Assembly (NCBI GenBank): GCA_016776635.1
Contig: JADHSZ010000014.1
Coordinates: 1-48,511 of the forward strand
Origin: Alphaproteobacteria bacterium
Lineage (GTDB): Bacteria; Pseudomonadota; Alphaproteobacteria; UBA11136
DNA length: 48,511 nt
Reading direction: 5' to 3'
Each line of letters opens with the position of its first letter. The first letter of the stretch is position 1. Shown here piece by piece: positions 35,725 to 45,294 of this stretch. A program made the position numbers and the translations under genes. The notes under the pieces are model-generated. The model was given only the letters and a program-made list of their open reading frames with translations. It was not told the origin of the DNA and ran no database searches.

Positions 35725-36954
35725 TCATCCGGTGAGAGCGGCTCCTTCCCGGTAGCCGCTTTCCCACTGGGCGATGTAATCCCGGGTCAGCGGGACGGCA
35801 TCGCGGCTCTTGGAAATCTGTATCTGGAATACCATAAGGTCTTTCTCCCTGAAGGCCATTTCGCTGATGGCCAGGTAGAATTCCCACATACGGTAGAACC
35901 TCTCGTCATAAAGCTGCTCGGCTTCATGCCGCTTGGCTTGAAAACGCTGCCGCCATGCATGCAGGGTTTCCGCGTAATGGAGACGGAGGATTTCTATATC
36001 CGTGATCCAAAACCTCGCCTTTTCCACTGCTTGGACCACCTCCGAGAGGGCGGGAAAATGTCCACCCGGGAAAATATATTTACGCAGCCATGGATTGGTT
36101 TGATTCGGGCCCGACATGGTGCCGATGGAGTGGAGCAAGGCAACGCCGTCATCGGCAAGAAGGCGATGAACAGACTCGAAGAACGCATGGTAATGGGCAA
36201 TCCCCACATGTTCGAACATGCCCACGGAGACGATGCGGTCGAAACAGCCGGTCTGGTGGCGATAGTCACGAAGGTCGAAATGCACACGGTCGGAAAGACC
36301 GGATTCCCGCGCGCGTTTCCGCGCCACGCGGAGTTGTTCCTTGGAAAGGGTGATGCCGGTGATATCCGTGCCTGAGATGCTGGCAAGATCAAGCGCCAGC
36401 CCCCCCCAGCCCGAGCCGATATCGAGAATTTTAAGCCCCGGCTTGAGCAGAAGCTTGGCTGCGATATGGCGTTTCTTATATTCCTGGGCCTGTTCAAGGC
36501 TTTCCGTGCCGGTGGCGAAATAGCCACAGGAATACTGTTTATCGGGATCAAGGAAGAGATCGTAGAGCTTTTCCGAGAGGTCATAGTGATGGGCAATCCT
36601 GCGCTGGCTTTTGGCAACCGGATTGAACTGGGAAATCCAGCGGGCAACAGAATTGAGATCGCCGTAGAATGTCTGGAAAGGATGGGGTTTTGCCTGGAAA
36701 ATATTGCGGCCGCACAGGACGAGAAAGTCATAGATGGAGGCGTCTTCAATGGTCAGCGTACCATCCATATAGGCTTCTCCCACGGTCAACCTGGGCGTGA
36801 AAAAAAGCCGCCAGTACAAGGACCGGTCATGAAGACGGATGGTGACGCAGGAACCCTCTTGGCCGGAAAAAACATGGCATTTTCCAGCACAATCTATCAC
36901 CCGTAGAGTGCCTCGGGTAATCAGGTGTTCCAGCAGAAAGGACAAAGGCCGCAT
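35725..36954 (-). CDS. cfa: Cyclopropane-fatty-acyl-phospholipid synthase family protein
   Basis: A 409-residue SAM-dependent enzyme that methylenates unsaturated acyl chains of membrane phospholipids. The SAM motif LDIGSGWGGLALDLA lies near residues 176-190, and conserved PDKQYSCGYF and MFEHVG segments are present. ATG 36954 has AGGGAGATAAGGG directly upstream. It stands between dnaB and the ribosomal operon. CFA and closely related acyl methyltransferases cannot be separated with certainty. Confidence 0.92.
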   Translation of the reverse strand: MRPLSFLLEHLITRGTLRVIDCAGKCHVFSGQEGSCVTIRLHDRSLYWRLFFTPRLTVGEAYMDGTLTIEDASIYDFLVLCGRNIFQAKPHPFQTFYGDLNSVARWISQFNPVAKSQRRIAHHYDLSEKLYDLFLDPDKQYSCGYFATGTESLEQAQEYKKRHIAAKLLLKPGLKILDIGSGWGGLALDLASISGTDITGITLSKEQLRVARKRARESGLSDRVHFDLRDYRHQTGCFDRIVSVGMFEHVGIAHYHAFFESVHRLLADDGVALLHSIGTMSGPNQTNPWLRKYIFPGGHFPALSEVVQAVEKARFWITDIEILRLHYAETLHAWRQRFQAKRHEAEQLYDERFYRMWEFYLAISEMAFREKDLMVFQIQISKSRDAVPLTRDYIAQWESGYREGAALTG

Positions 36955-37056
36955 CCCTTATCTCCCTGGCAGTGGTGGAACAAGGGGGTGCTTTAAAACC
37001 TATAGTTTAATATAGCGGGGTTGTGGGTCTGATTCCAGAAGGGGCGGGGAATCCGC

Positions 37057-37097
37057 AAAAAAACACCGCGCCGTTCTTCTATGTGATCGGCGCAGTG
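37057..37097 (-). terminator. Intrinsic terminator of the rpsF-rplI operon
   Basis: On the minus strand CACTGCGCCG pairs with CGGCGCGGTG (one mismatch) and is followed by TTTTTTT, 32 bases after the rplI stop. Confidence 0.85.
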
Positions 37098-37128
37098 TGA
37101 CTTGGCTTTGCGGTTATCTTGGCCGATA

Positions 37129-37845
37129 TCAGTCGGCGTCTTCTTTCTTCGCTTCCTGCTCTTCTTCGGAAGTTTGGCCAGAGGGGTCATTAGAGGGCGT
37201 TTTTCCCTCCTCGCTGTCACCGGCGTCCCCGGCTTCTCCGGTCTCGCTTTCTTCTTCCTTGGCAGCCTTGGCCTTTTTCTTTTTCTTTTTGGCCTTAGGC
37301 TCGGCTTCTTCTTCTGCGCCTTCCGCGAAGGCCTCTTCCTCCGGTTTTTCCTCTGCGTCGGTTACAAAGGATTCACCGGCGGCCTGTGCTTTGGCTTCTT
37401 CCTCGCTGCGGGCAACATTGAAGGTAACGGTGACGATGACCTCCGGATGCAGCGCCACACGGCATTCATACAGGCCCAGCAATTTGATGTTCTGCTCAAG
37501 AAGAATTTGCTGGCGGGTAACGGTGAAACCGCCTTCGATCAGCGCTTCGGTAATGTCGCGTGCCGTGACCGAACCGTAGAGGTGTCCCGTTTCTCCGGCC
37601 TGGCGGATGGCCACGAAAGACTTGCCTTCCAGTTCAGAGGCAACCGCCTCCGCCTCTTCACGGCGTTGGAGATTGGCGGCCTCAAGCTGAACGCGCTGTT
37701 TCTCAAAATGGGCACGGTTTTCATCAGTTAACCGCAGGGCTTTCTTTTGCGGCAGCAGATAGTTGCGGGCAAAGCCGGACTTGACCTTGACCACGTCGCC
37801 CATTTGCCCCAAACGTTCGATACGTTCCAGTAAGATTACTTCCAT
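37129..37845 (-). CDS. rplI: Ribosomal protein L9 with long acidic/lysine tail
   Basis: 50S subunit protein binding 23S rRNA near the L1 stalk. Residues 1-150 are a complete L9: [31 protein letters not shown], the long connecting helix and the C-terminal domain. From about residue 150 an 88-residue low-complexity tail follows, rich in Glu, with a K6 run (AKKKKKKAK); typical L9 ends near 150. The tail is in frame with no sign of frameshift. The gene is 3' in the rpsF-rpsR-DUF2232-rplI operon. Confidence 0.96.
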   Translation of the reverse strand: MEVILLERIERLGQMGDVVKVKSGFARNYLLPQKKALRLTDENRAHFEKQRVQLEAANLQRREEAEAVASELEGKSFVAIRQAGETGHLYGSVTARDITEALIEGGFTVTRQQILLEQNIKLLGLYECRVALHPEVIVTVTFNVARSEEEAKAQAAGESFVTDAEEKPEEEAFAEGAEEEAEPKAKKKKKKAKAAKEEESETGEAGDAGDSEEGKTPSNDPSGQTSEEEQEAKKEDAD

Positions 37846-37848
37846 TGC

Positions 37849-38826
37849 TTAATCCTCCTCACCGTTTTCCGGTGCATTCAGGGTCTCCCGAAGTCCCACC
37901 CAATGATCAATGAAACCCAGCCCGGCAATCATGAAAATGGGCCAGCCGAGAAACAGCAAAAAAACATAAAACAGGACCAACGGCAGAACACTGTCCGCAA
38001 CACGCCGCATCAGGGCATGAATGACGCCCAGGCCCGAGAAAAAAAAGGGAACCGAAAGAATAACGATCAAATTACGCGCCGCGTAGGCGAACGTGCCTTC
38101 TCCCAGCAGGGCGATGACGCCCGCTGCGGCGACGGCCATGGGCAGAATATTGGGAAGTTCCAGTTGCGTAATATCCGGCGTGGGCCTGAGGTTTTTGTTC
38201 CACCGCACTAGAATCCCCTGAGCCAGGGCCGCGTTTACCACCATCATGACAAGCCAGAAGACGAACAGAGCGGAGGGGAAAAAAGGTGCAACCGTATCAA
38301 TGGCGGACTGTCGAAGGGTTTCATCATAACCGGTCAGGAATTGGCTTATGGCAAGGGCCAGTTCCTCCCGGATGATGCTTTCAAGCCCGCCACTCTGGCC
38401 CGAAGCCGCGAATAGGGCGGCCATGAAGCCGAGGACACCGAATCCGGTAAGCCACATGATCATGGCGCCGGGGGGATACCATTCAAGCCCGCCCTCTGAG
38501 TCCCCGGTTTCGGCTTCTTGCGAAGAGAACGGGCGCGCCAACAGCGCCAGCTTGGTCAGGAGAATAGAAGGCGCGGCGCCGAATATGGTGAAACTCATGG
38601 CGCTGAAAATCCCGCTGACCAAAGCGATAAGAAGAACAGCGGCAAGAGTCGCCAGAACCGAAGCCGATACCCCCATTCCCAGCCCGGCCAGGATCAAGGG
38701 AAACTGCGCCAGATATGCCAGAATCAGGGCATCGGGAATCCCGCTGAGAACGGAGAGATAGCAAGCTCCGCTCAGGGCGCCTCCGCCAAGGGCGAAGAGA
38801 TTGTTTCTGGAAAGGGAAACGGGCAT
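37849..38826 (-). CDS. DUF2232 family membrane protein
   Basis: A 325-residue integral membrane protein with about eight hydrophobic helices. Position between rpsR and rplI and the start MPVSLSRNNLFALGGGALSGACYLSVL fit the DUF2232 family seen in this operon in alphaproteobacteria. It is three bases from rplI. Function unknown. Confidence 0.82.
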   Translation of the reverse strand: MPVSLSRNNLFALGGGALSGACYLSVLSGIPDALILAYLAQFPLILAGLGMGVSASVLATLAAVLLIALVSGIFSAMSFTIFGAAPSILLTKLALLARPFSSQEAETGDSEGGLEWYPPGAMIMWLTGFGVLGFMAALFAASGQSGGLESIIREELALAISQFLTGYDETLRQSAIDTVAPFFPSALFVFWLVMMVVNAALAQGILVRWNKNLRPTPDITQLELPNILPMAVAAAGVIALLGEGTFAYAARNLIVILSVPFFFSGLGVIHALMRRVADSVLPLVLFYVFLLFLGWPIFMIAGLGFIDHWVGLRETLNAPENGEED

Positions 38827-38853
38827 GGCGAATCGTGACGGTCGTGACAGGGT

Positions 38854-39150
38854 TTATTCGGAAACGTAAGGGATTAGGGCGAGGAAACGCGCCTGCTTGA
38901 TCGCCTTGGTCAATGCCCGCTGTTTTTTTGGGGAAACGGCGGTAATCCGGCTAGGCACGATTTTGCCGCGTTCGGAGATAAAGCGCAGCAGGAGTTTTAC
39001 ATCCTTGTAATCTATCTTTTGCGCTTTGGGTCCGGAGAAAGGACAGCTCTTGCGGCGCCGGAAAAAAGACCGGCGCTGTGGTCCGCCGCGTCCCCCTCCG
39101 GTTTGCGGACGGTCTGTTGAGGTGGAATCGCTTCTGTTTTCGGTGCTCAT
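38854..39150 (-). CDS. rpsR: Ribosomal protein S18
   Basis: 30S subunit protein that pairs with S6 on the platform. The core is [28 protein letters not shown] and [22 protein letters not shown], normal for S18. At 98 residues it has a 20-residue Ser/Thr/Arg/Gly-rich N-terminal extension against typical lengths of 75-82. The start overlaps the rpsF stop (ATGA). Confidence 0.97.
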   Translation of the reverse strand: MSTENRSDSTSTDRPQTGGGRGGPQRRSFFRRRKSCPFSGPKAQKIDYKDVKLLLRFISERGKIVPSRITAVSPKKQRALTKAIKQARFLALIPYVSE

Positions 39151-39779
39151 GATGCGTCCTCTCCACTTTCGTCCTGACCGTTGGATTCTTCGGTGGCGGT
39201 TTCTTCAGCCGCGTCCTTGGTGTCCTCGTTGTCCCCGGCGTCCTCATTGTCCTCATTCTTGGCGGCGCTTTCCTCGGAAGACTCCGGGGCTGTTTTCTTC
39301 TTAGGGGCCTCTTCCCCGCCTTCGGAGGATTCTTCGGCCTTCGTTTCATCTTGTGGTTTATCCGGGGATTCATCCGGAGTACTCGATGAGGCTTCCCGAG
39401 GCGCGGGCCGCGGGGAGGAGGAAGGCCTGCGATCACCGTTTTCTTCGTCGCGGCGTCCGCGATTCTGCATCATGACGGAGGGCGCCTCGTCAATCTCGTC
39501 GATGCCAAGCGTCAAATAGCGCAATATGTCTTCGTTGAGACGCATATTGCGTTCCATTTCCTGGACTGCTTGTGGAGGGGCCTCCAGATTGAAGAGGAAA
39601 TAATGGCCTTTCTTATTTTTCTTAATTCTGTAGGCCAGGGGGCGCAGGCCCCAGTATTCGCGCTTGGCGACGGTTCCACCGTTAGTTTTGAGAAGATCCG
39701 CGAATTTATCGGCAAGGGCTTCGGCAGCGCTGGCCGATACGTCCTGACGCGCGATGAACACGCTCTCGTAATAGGGCAT
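39147..39779 (-). CDS. rpsF: Ribosomal protein S6 with long acidic tail
   Basis: 30S platform protein. Residues 1-110 are normal S6 ([40 protein letters not shown]). The remaining about 95 residues are a Ser/Glu/Asp/Lys-rich low-complexity tail; E. coli S6 also has an acidic tail, glutamylated by RimK, but far shorter. ATG 39779 is chosen because AAGGAG lies six bases upstream. It is the first gene of the operon. Confidence 0.95.
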   Translation of the reverse strand: MPYYESVFIARQDVSASAAEALADKFADLLKTNGGTVAKREYWGLRPLAYRIKKNKKGHYFLFNLEAPPQAVQEMERNMRLNEDILRYLTLGIDEIDEAPSVMMQNRGRRDEENGDRRPSSSPRPAPREASSSTPDESPDKPQDETKAEESSEGGEEAPKKKTAPESSEESAAKNEDNEDAGDNEDTKDAAEETATEESNGQDESGEDAS

Positions 39780-39884
39780 CAAAGGCTCCTTATGGCTGTT
39801 CATGGGCCGGCGCTGGGGGCATAAACCGCATCAGCTCTCCGGACCTAGCCGGCATCACCGGCAAGGAGTTATGTAAGGCGGCGC

Positions 39885-39912
39885 ACTATACATCTTCTCA
39901 CCCTCAGCGCAA
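39885..39912 (-). promoter_or_regulatory. Candidate rpsF operon promoter
   Basis: On the minus strand TTGCGC, a 16-base spacer and TATAGT. It predicts a leader of about 100 bases with GC-rich hairpins, where S6:S18 autoregulation would be expected in other bacteria; the consensus motif was not verified here. Confidence 0.5.
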
Positions 39913-39944
39913 GCTTGCATGAAGGGGGGGTGCTGGTTATGAAA

Positions 39945-39967
39945 GACGGGCATTTCCCGTCCTTTTT
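39945..39967 (+). terminator. Terminator-like hairpin before fabD
   Basis: GACGGG-CATTT-CCCGTC followed by CTTTTT, 32 bases before the fabD start. As it points into fabD it may act as an attenuator or stop transcripts coming from the left. Confidence 0.5.
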
Positions 39968-39998
39968 AGCTTTCCAGACAGCTGTGAAAAAATAGATC

Positions 39999-40940
39999 AT
40001 GACACGCGCATTTATCTTCCCCGGCCAAGGGTCCCAGCATGTGGGCATGGGCCGTGATCTGGCGGAGGCATTCCCGGTGGCCCGCCACCTTTTCGAAGAG
40101 GTGGATGACGCGCTCGGCCAGCACCTCGCCCAGCTTATGTTCGAGGGACCGGATGAGGAGCTTGTGCTCACCGAAAATGCGCAGCCGGCTCTTATGGCGG
40201 TCAGCATGGCCGTGGTCCGGGTCCTTCAGGAGGAGGGAGGCCTTGATCTGGGAAAATCCTGTAGTTTCGTTGCCGGCCATTCGCTGGGGGAATATTCGGC
40301 CCTTGCCGCGGCGGGGGCGCTGGAACTTGCCGATGCCGCGCGATTGCTGAAAACCCGTGGACGAGCCATGCAGGAGGCGGTCCCTGTGGGAAAAGGGGCG
40401 ATGGCGGCCCTTATCGGCCTCGATTTCGACGATGTTGAGAGCATCGCCTCCGATGCGGCGAATGGTGATGTGTGTATGCCGGCCAATGATAACGCCCCCG
40501 GCCAGATAGTCATCAGCGGCCACAAGGCGGCGGTGGACCGCGCCCTGGAGTTGGCCGCTGAAAGGGGATGCCGGCGCAGTGTTGTTCTTCCCGTTAGCGC
40601 GCCTTTCCATTGTTCGTTGATGAAACCGGCGGCGGATGTCATGGAGACGGCCCTGGCCGATATAACCCTGTCTCCGCCCGTGGTGCCACTGGTGGCGAAT
40701 GTAAAGGCGTCTTCCGTCAGCGATCCGGTGATGATCCGTGGCCTTCTGGTGGAACAGGTCACCGGTATGGTGCGGTGGCGTGAAAGTGTGCTCTACATGA
40801 AAGAGCAGAAAGTCACGGAATTGGTGGAGTTGGGCGCGGGTAAAGTGCTGAGCGGCCTTGTACGGCGCATTGACCGCGATCTTTCCTCCCATTCGGTACA
40901 GTCGCCCGACGATATCGAGGCGGTTTTGAAACATCTATAG
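39999..40940 (+). CDS. fabD: Malonyl-CoA:ACP transacylase
   Basis: Transfers malonyl from CoA to ACP, the start of fatty-acid elongation. The GQGSQ loop is at residues 8-12 and the nucleophilic serine in VAGHSLGEYSALAAAG; the catalytic His lies in APFHCSLM. Length 313 is normal. It begins the fabD-fabG-acpP-fabF-mltG cluster. Confidence 0.97.
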   Translation: MTRAFIFPGQGSQHVGMGRDLAEAFPVARHLFEEVDDALGQHLAQLMFEGPDEELVLTENAQPALMAVSMAVVRVLQEEGGLDLGKSCSFVAGHSLGEYSALAAAGALELADAARLLKTRGRAMQEAVPVGKGAMAALIGLDFDDVESIASDAANGDVCMPANDNAPGQIVISGHKAAVDRALELAAERGCRRSVVLPVSAPFHCSLMKPAADVMETALADITLSPPVVPLVANVKASSVSDPVMIRGLLVEQVTGMVRWRESVLYMKEQKVTELVELGAGKVLSGLVRRIDRDLSSHSVQSPDDIEAVLKHL

Positions 40941-40958
40941 AATTTGTTGGAGAATGTG

Positions 40959-41705
40959 ATGGGAACCATGTTCGATCTTGGTGGTAAAAGAGCGCTCGTC
41001 ACCGGTGCCTCGGGTGGAATCGGCGGTGCTGTCGCCCGCGTTTTGCACGCCAGAGGAGCCATGGTGACTCTTTCGGATATGCGCCGCGAAGGGCTGGAGG
41101 ATCTGGCCGCAGAACTGAAGGAGCGGGCTTTTGTGGCTGCTGCCGATATCACCGAGGCTGGTGCCGCGGAATCCCTGATAGGTGAGGCCGAGGTGGCCAT
41201 GGGAGGCATCGACATCCTGATAAACAACGCCGGGATCACCCGCGATGCACTCTTCATGCGAATGAAGGACGAAGACTGGCAGAAGGTTCTTGATGTTAAT
41301 CTGACGGCTGGTTTTCGTTTGTCCCGGGCCTGTCTCAAGGGAATGATGAAAGCCCGCTGGGGCCGTATCATCGGGATCGCGTCGGTGGTTGGCGTCACTG
41401 GAAATCCAGGACAGGCCAATTACGCCGCTTCGAAGGCTGGGCTGATCGGCATGTCTAAGTCGCTGGCGGCTGAAGTGGCCACGCGCGGCATCACCGTCAA
41501 CTGTATAGCCCCGGGATTCATCGCTACCGCCATGACCGACGCCCTTGACGACGCGACACGGGAGCGTCTGCTCAATAATATTCCCTGCGGCCGTTTGGGG
41601 AGCAGTGATGATGTTGCGGCGGCGGTGGCCTTTCTGGCTTCTGACGAAGCTGCCTATATCACCGGACAGACCTTGCATGTTAACGGGGGAATGGCGATGA
41701 TATGA
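40959..41705 (+). CDS. fabG: 3-oxoacyl-ACP reductase FabG
   Basis: NADPH-dependent reductase of the fatty-acid cycle. The cofactor motif VTGASGGIGG and the catalytic NNAGITRD, Ser and YAASK (NYAASKAG) are all present. ATG 40959 is preceded by GGAG six bases upstream, giving 248 residues. Confidence 0.97.
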   Translation: MGTMFDLGGKRALVTGASGGIGGAVARVLHARGAMVTLSDMRREGLEDLAAELKERAFVAAADITEAGAAESLIGEAEVAMGGIDILINNAGITRDALFMRMKDEDWQKVLDVNLTAGFRLSRACLKGMMKARWGRIIGIASVVGVTGNPGQANYAASKAGLIGMSKSLAAEVATRGITVNCIAPGFIATAMTDALDDATRERLLNNIPCGRLGSSDDVAAAVAFLASDEAAYITGQTLHVNGGMAMI

Positions 41706-41785
41706 AAGCCGGAAAGTGGGGTGGATTCCTCTCTATTGGCCCGGCTGTGAAAGTGTGATAGGTATCCGCCGCTTTCGATGAAAAC

Positions 41786-41806
41786 GTGGCGGGAAGCCAC
41801 TTTTTT
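41786..41806 (+). terminator. Intrinsic terminator between fabG and acpP
   Basis: GTGGC-GGGAA-GCCAC followed by TTTTTT. It separates fabDG from acpP, implying that acpP has its own promoter in the following 60 bases. Confidence 0.7.
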
Positions 41807-41866
41807 AAAGGGTCTCCGGCCCTTCTTCTATTCAGTTAATTTTGTTAAGCCCAAGGGAAACATGAC

Positions 41867-42103
41867 ATGAGTGACATTGCCGAGCGCGTTAAAAAAATCG
41901 TGATAGATCATCTCGGTGTCGATGAGGCCAAAGTGACCGATAACGCAAGTTTTATCGACGATTTAGGCGCCGACAGCCTCGACACAGTGGAACTTGTGAT
42001 GGCATTTGAGGAAGAATTCGGGTGCGAAATACCCGACGACGCCGCTGAAAAAATCCTCACTGTTAAAGACGCCATCAGCTTTATCGAAAATAATAAATCC
42101 TGA
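41867..42103 (+). CDS. acpP: Acyl carrier protein
   Basis: A 78-residue acidic carrier. The phosphopantetheine serine is in [12 protein letters not shown]. It begins [18 protein letters not shown], a normal ACP. A/T-rich leader and AAGGGAAAC upstream of ATG 41867 suit a highly expressed gene. Confidence 0.98.
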   Translation: MSDIAERVKKIVIDHLGVDEAKVTDNASFIDDLGADSLDTVELVMAFEEEFGCEIPDDAAEKILTVKDAISFIENNKS

Positions 42104-42163
42104 CCGGCTTCGGGTCGTGACGGATTTGCCTGAACAGGCACAAATGAATCGGCAAGGTCTTCC

Positions 42164-43420
42164 ATGAAACGTGTCGTTGTAACGGGCATGGGCATGGTCA
42201 CACCCCTGGGCTGCGGGGTTGCGCCCAGTTGGGATCGCCTGATTGAATCTCAGTCGGGAATTTCGGCCATTGAACGATTCGATGTTTCGGATCTCTCCTG
42301 CAAGATTGCCGGTCAGTTGCCCGGCGGGGACGGAGAGGGCGCCTTCAACCCCGATGATTGGGTGCCGCCCAAAGACCAGCGCAAGATGGGCGATTTCATC
42401 CTCTTTGCCATGGCCGCCGCCACCCAGGCAGTAGAGGATTCCGGATGGAAGCCCACAGAGGCCTTTGAGCTGGAACGCACCGGGGTCATGATCGGTTCGG
42501 GAATCGGCGGGCTGGAAGGTATTCATGACACCTCGCTGATCCTGGCCGAGAAGGGTCCACGACGGGTTTCTCCTTTCTTCATTCCCTCCTGTCTCATTAA
42601 TCTTGCCTCTGGTCACGTCTCCATAAAATACGGTTTTCGGGGACCCAACCACGCCGTTGTTACCGCCTGTTCTTCCGGGGCCCATGCCATTGGCGATGCG
42701 GCCCGGCTTATCCAGTTGGATGATGCGGATGTTATGGTGGCTGGCGGGGCGGAGTCCACCGTCTGCCGTATCGGCATGGCCGGCTTTGCAGCTGCCAAGG
42801 CGCTGTCCACCAATTTCAACGATACGCCGACGAAAGCTTCCCGGCCCTGGGACAAGGACCGCGACGGCTTCGTGATGGGTGAGGGAGCCGGAATTCTGGT
42901 CCTCGAAGAATATGAACATGCCAAGAAACGTGGCGCTAAAATATATGCGGAGCTCATTGGATATGGCATGTCCGGCGATGCCCATCATATTACGGCGCCC
43001 GCGGAGGACGGGCGTGGCGCAGTGCTTGCCATGAGTGCCGCCATTAAACGGGCCGGTATCAGTCCCGAGGATATCGATTATATCAATGCCCATGGCACCT
43101 CCACCCCAATGGGGGACGAGATTGAGCTTGGTGCGGTGAAAAAGGTATTCGGGGCTGCGGCGGAAGGGGTATCCATGTCCTCCACCAAGTCGGCCATCGG
43201 CCATCTTTTGGGCGCGGCGGGGAGTGTGGAGGCTATTTTCTCCATTCTCGCAATTCGCAACGGAGTGGTGCCGCCCACCCTTAATCTTGATAATCCCTCG
43301 GAGGGTTGTGACCTTGATCTCGTGCCGTATCAGGCCAAAGAGCGTAAGGTACGGTATGCCCTTTCCAATTCCTTTGGCTTTGGGGGCACCAATGCCTCTT
43401 TGGTGCTCGGCCCGGTTTAA
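42164..43420 (+). CDS. fabF: 3-oxoacyl-ACP synthase II
   Basis: Elongating condensing enzyme. The active-site Cys is in TACSSGAHAIG and the two catalytic histidines are in NAHGTSTPMGD and SAIGHLLGAAG; the C-terminus NSFGFGGTNASLVLG is typical. Length 418 normal. It follows acpP by 60 bases. Confidence 0.97.
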   Translation: MKRVVVTGMGMVTPLGCGVAPSWDRLIESQSGISAIERFDVSDLSCKIAGQLPGGDGEGAFNPDDWVPPKDQRKMGDFILFAMAAATQAVEDSGWKPTEAFELERTGVMIGSGIGGLEGIHDTSLILAEKGPRRVSPFFIPSCLINLASGHVSIKYGFRGPNHAVVTACSSGAHAIGDAARLIQLDDADVMVAGGAESTVCRIGMAGFAAAKALSTNFNDTPTKASRPWDKDRDGFVMGEGAGILVLEEYEHAKKRGAKIYAELIGYGMSGDAHHITAPAEDGRGAVLAMSAAIKRAGISPEDIDYINAHGTSTPMGDEIELGAVKKVFGAAAEGVSMSSTKSAIGHLLGAAGSVEAIFSILAIRNGVVPPTLNLDNPSEGCDLDLVPYQAKERKVRYALSNSFGFGGTNASLVLGPV

Positions 43421-43429
43421 GATCTGATC

Positions 43430-44407
43430 ATGCGGCGGTGGCTCCTCCGCATAACGTTTACTGTGGCGGCGCTCGGCGCCGTTCTCCTCTCCCTGTTTTT
43501 CTATCTTTCCGACCGCTTCACGGTTCCTGGTCCGCTGACCGGGCCTGTCATGCTGGTCATTCCATCGGGAGCCGGTCTTGGCGGTATTGCCGGGCTGCTT
43601 GCCCGGTCAGGGGTCATAGACAGCACCACGGTATTTATCCTGGGGGTGCGTTATGAGGCCGCTACACGAGAGCTTCAAGCCGGAGAATATGCCTTCCCCC
43701 CCCATGTGAGCGCTCGTGGGGCCATGGATATTCTTCGCTCGGGCGACACCGTAGTGCGCCGCCTTACCATTCCAGAGGGCCTGACCAATTTTCAGATCGT
43801 GCAGCTTTTGCAGGAAACGGAGGGGTTGCAGGGAGATATTCCACTCCTTCCCGGAGAGGGGATGTTGTTGCCGGAAACCTATCATTTTTCCTGGGGGGAT
43901 AGCCGCGAGGATATGATCCTGCGCATGCACCAGGCCATGAAGGAAACACTTCATGAAGGGTGGAATTCCAGAGTTTCGGGCCTACCGCTGAAAAATCCCC
44001 AGGAAACGCTGGTGCTGGCTTCGATTGTCGAGAAAGAAACGGCCGTGGCGGAGGAGCGGCCGCGTATCGCGGCGGTTTTCTACAACCGTCTTCGCCGTGG
44101 CATGCGGCTGCAATCGGACCCCACGGTGGTCTATGACCTGACGGGTGGAAAGGGAGGGCTGGGGCGCACACTTACCCGTGAGGACCTAAAACAGGAGACG
44201 CCCTCCAATACCTACGTGATCGACGGTCTTCCCCCCGCCCCAATCAGCAACCCTGGGCGCCAAGCCCTTCGGGCTGTTCTACATCCCGCGGTGAGTGACG
44301 ATCTTTATTTCGTCGCCGACGGCAGCGGGGGGCATGCCTTTTCGGGAACCTTGGCCGAACATAATCGCAACGTCGCCAAATGGCGAAAAATCAGGGATGG
44401 CGATTAG
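43430..44407 (+). CDS. mltG: Endolytic murein transglycosylase MltG
   Basis: Cleaves nascent peptidoglycan glycan strands, setting their length. One transmembrane helix lies at residues 8-27, a LysM-like domain follows, and the YceG catalytic domain carries the Glu in ASIVEKETAVAEE and the QSDPTVVYDL, NTYVIDGLPPAPISNPG motifs. It is nine bases after fabF, the usual order. It overlaps the 3' end of the convergent SDR gene by four bases. Confidence 0.95.
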   Translation: MRRWLLRITFTVAALGAVLLSLFFYLSDRFTVPGPLTGPVMLVIPSGAGLGGIAGLLARSGVIDSTTVFILGVRYEAATRELQAGEYAFPPHVSARGAMDILRSGDTVVRRLTIPEGLTNFQIVQLLQETEGLQGDIPLLPGEGMLLPETYHFSWGDSREDMILRMHQAMKETLHEGWNSRVSGLPLKNPQETLVLASIVEKETAVAEERPRIAAVFYNRLRRGMRLQSDPTVVYDLTGGKGGLGRTLTREDLKQETPSNTYVIDGLPPAPISNPGRQALRAVLHPAVSDDLYFVADGSGGHAFSGTLAEHNRNVAKWRKIRDGD

Positions 44408-45165
44408 GATTTTTTGGGGAGCCGCCTCATCAGGGGGTCTGTCAATGAAGGTGGCAGGACGGTTGCCATCCACGCCGCCACCGCCATGGGCCAGGGGAAG
44501 GTAATGCGCGGCCTGTTTCGTTCCAGACCCTTGCGGATAATCCTTGCGGCCTTGGGGGCGTCCATCAGAAAAGGCATGGGGTAGGGATTATCTGCCGTCA
44601 TTCGCGAGCGCACGAAACCCGGACAGATTACCGAGACCTCCAGCCCGTCCTGGAACAGATAGCCGCGTAGGGCTTCTCCCCAGACCCGGGTTGCCGCCTT
44701 GCTGGCGCAATAGGCCGGCGCCCCGGGAATTCCCTGGAAGCTTGCGATGGAACTAACGATGGCAATCTGCCCCCTGTGACGTGCGTGCATAAGAGGCAAG
44801 ACCGGCGACACTGTGTTAATTACACCTTCCACATTTACGGCAAAGATATAGTTGGTTTGCTCCATATCCTCACCTTTGCCGCCGGTTCCGGCGGAAACAC
44901 CGGCATTGGCGACGACCAGATCGAGGGGGTGTTCGCGATCAGCTGACCTTATCCATTTTTCGCAGGCCTGAGTGTCGGTGACGTCGAGAACATGCGGAAA
45001 TACAATAGCGCCCCGAAGACGGCAGGCCTCCGCTGCGGCATCAAGCCGTTCCCCATGCCGACCACAGAGGAACAGCGTAATACCGTTTTCCGCATAGTCC
45101 AGGGCAAGAGCTTCACCGATGCCGCTGCTGGCTCCTGTGATGAGGATATTGCGTGGATTTTTCAC
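44404..45165 (-). CDS. SDR family oxidoreductase
   Basis: A 253-residue short-chain dehydrogenase. The cofactor motif ITGASSGIGEA is at residues 10-20, NAGV follows, and the Ser-Tyr-Lys set is in SSIASFQGIPGAPAYCASKAA. The hydrophobic C-terminal part (ITFPWPMAVAAWMATVLPPSL) resembles membrane-associated SDRs. Substrate unknown. It converges on mltG. Confidence 0.87.
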   Translation of the reverse strand: MKNPRNILITGASSGIGEALALDYAENGITLFLCGRHGERLDAAAEACRLRGAIVFPHVLDVTDTQACEKWIRSADREHPLDLVVANAGVSAGTGGKGEDMEQTNYIFAVNVEGVINTVSPVLPLMHARHRGQIAIVSSIASFQGIPGAPAYCASKAATRVWGEALRGYLFQDGLEVSVICPGFVRSRMTADNPYPMPFLMDAPKAARIIRKGLERNRPRITFPWPMAVAAWMATVLPPSLTDPLMRRLPKKS

Positions 45166-45294
45166 GGAATGACTGTGGCAGCTTCAGGTAATTTAGGCCA
45201 TACACGTCGACGATTCGGGGATCACGGCTTGTTGCTTGAGCCTACAGGGTATAGAGTATGGAGCCTTTATAACATACCATATACAGGGGGTTAG

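Noticed and set aside
41963..43204. Long minus-strand open frame of 413 codons
   Set aside because: It lies antisense to acpP/fabF, whose catalytic motifs are intact; its translation shows no domain and is a high-GC shadow.
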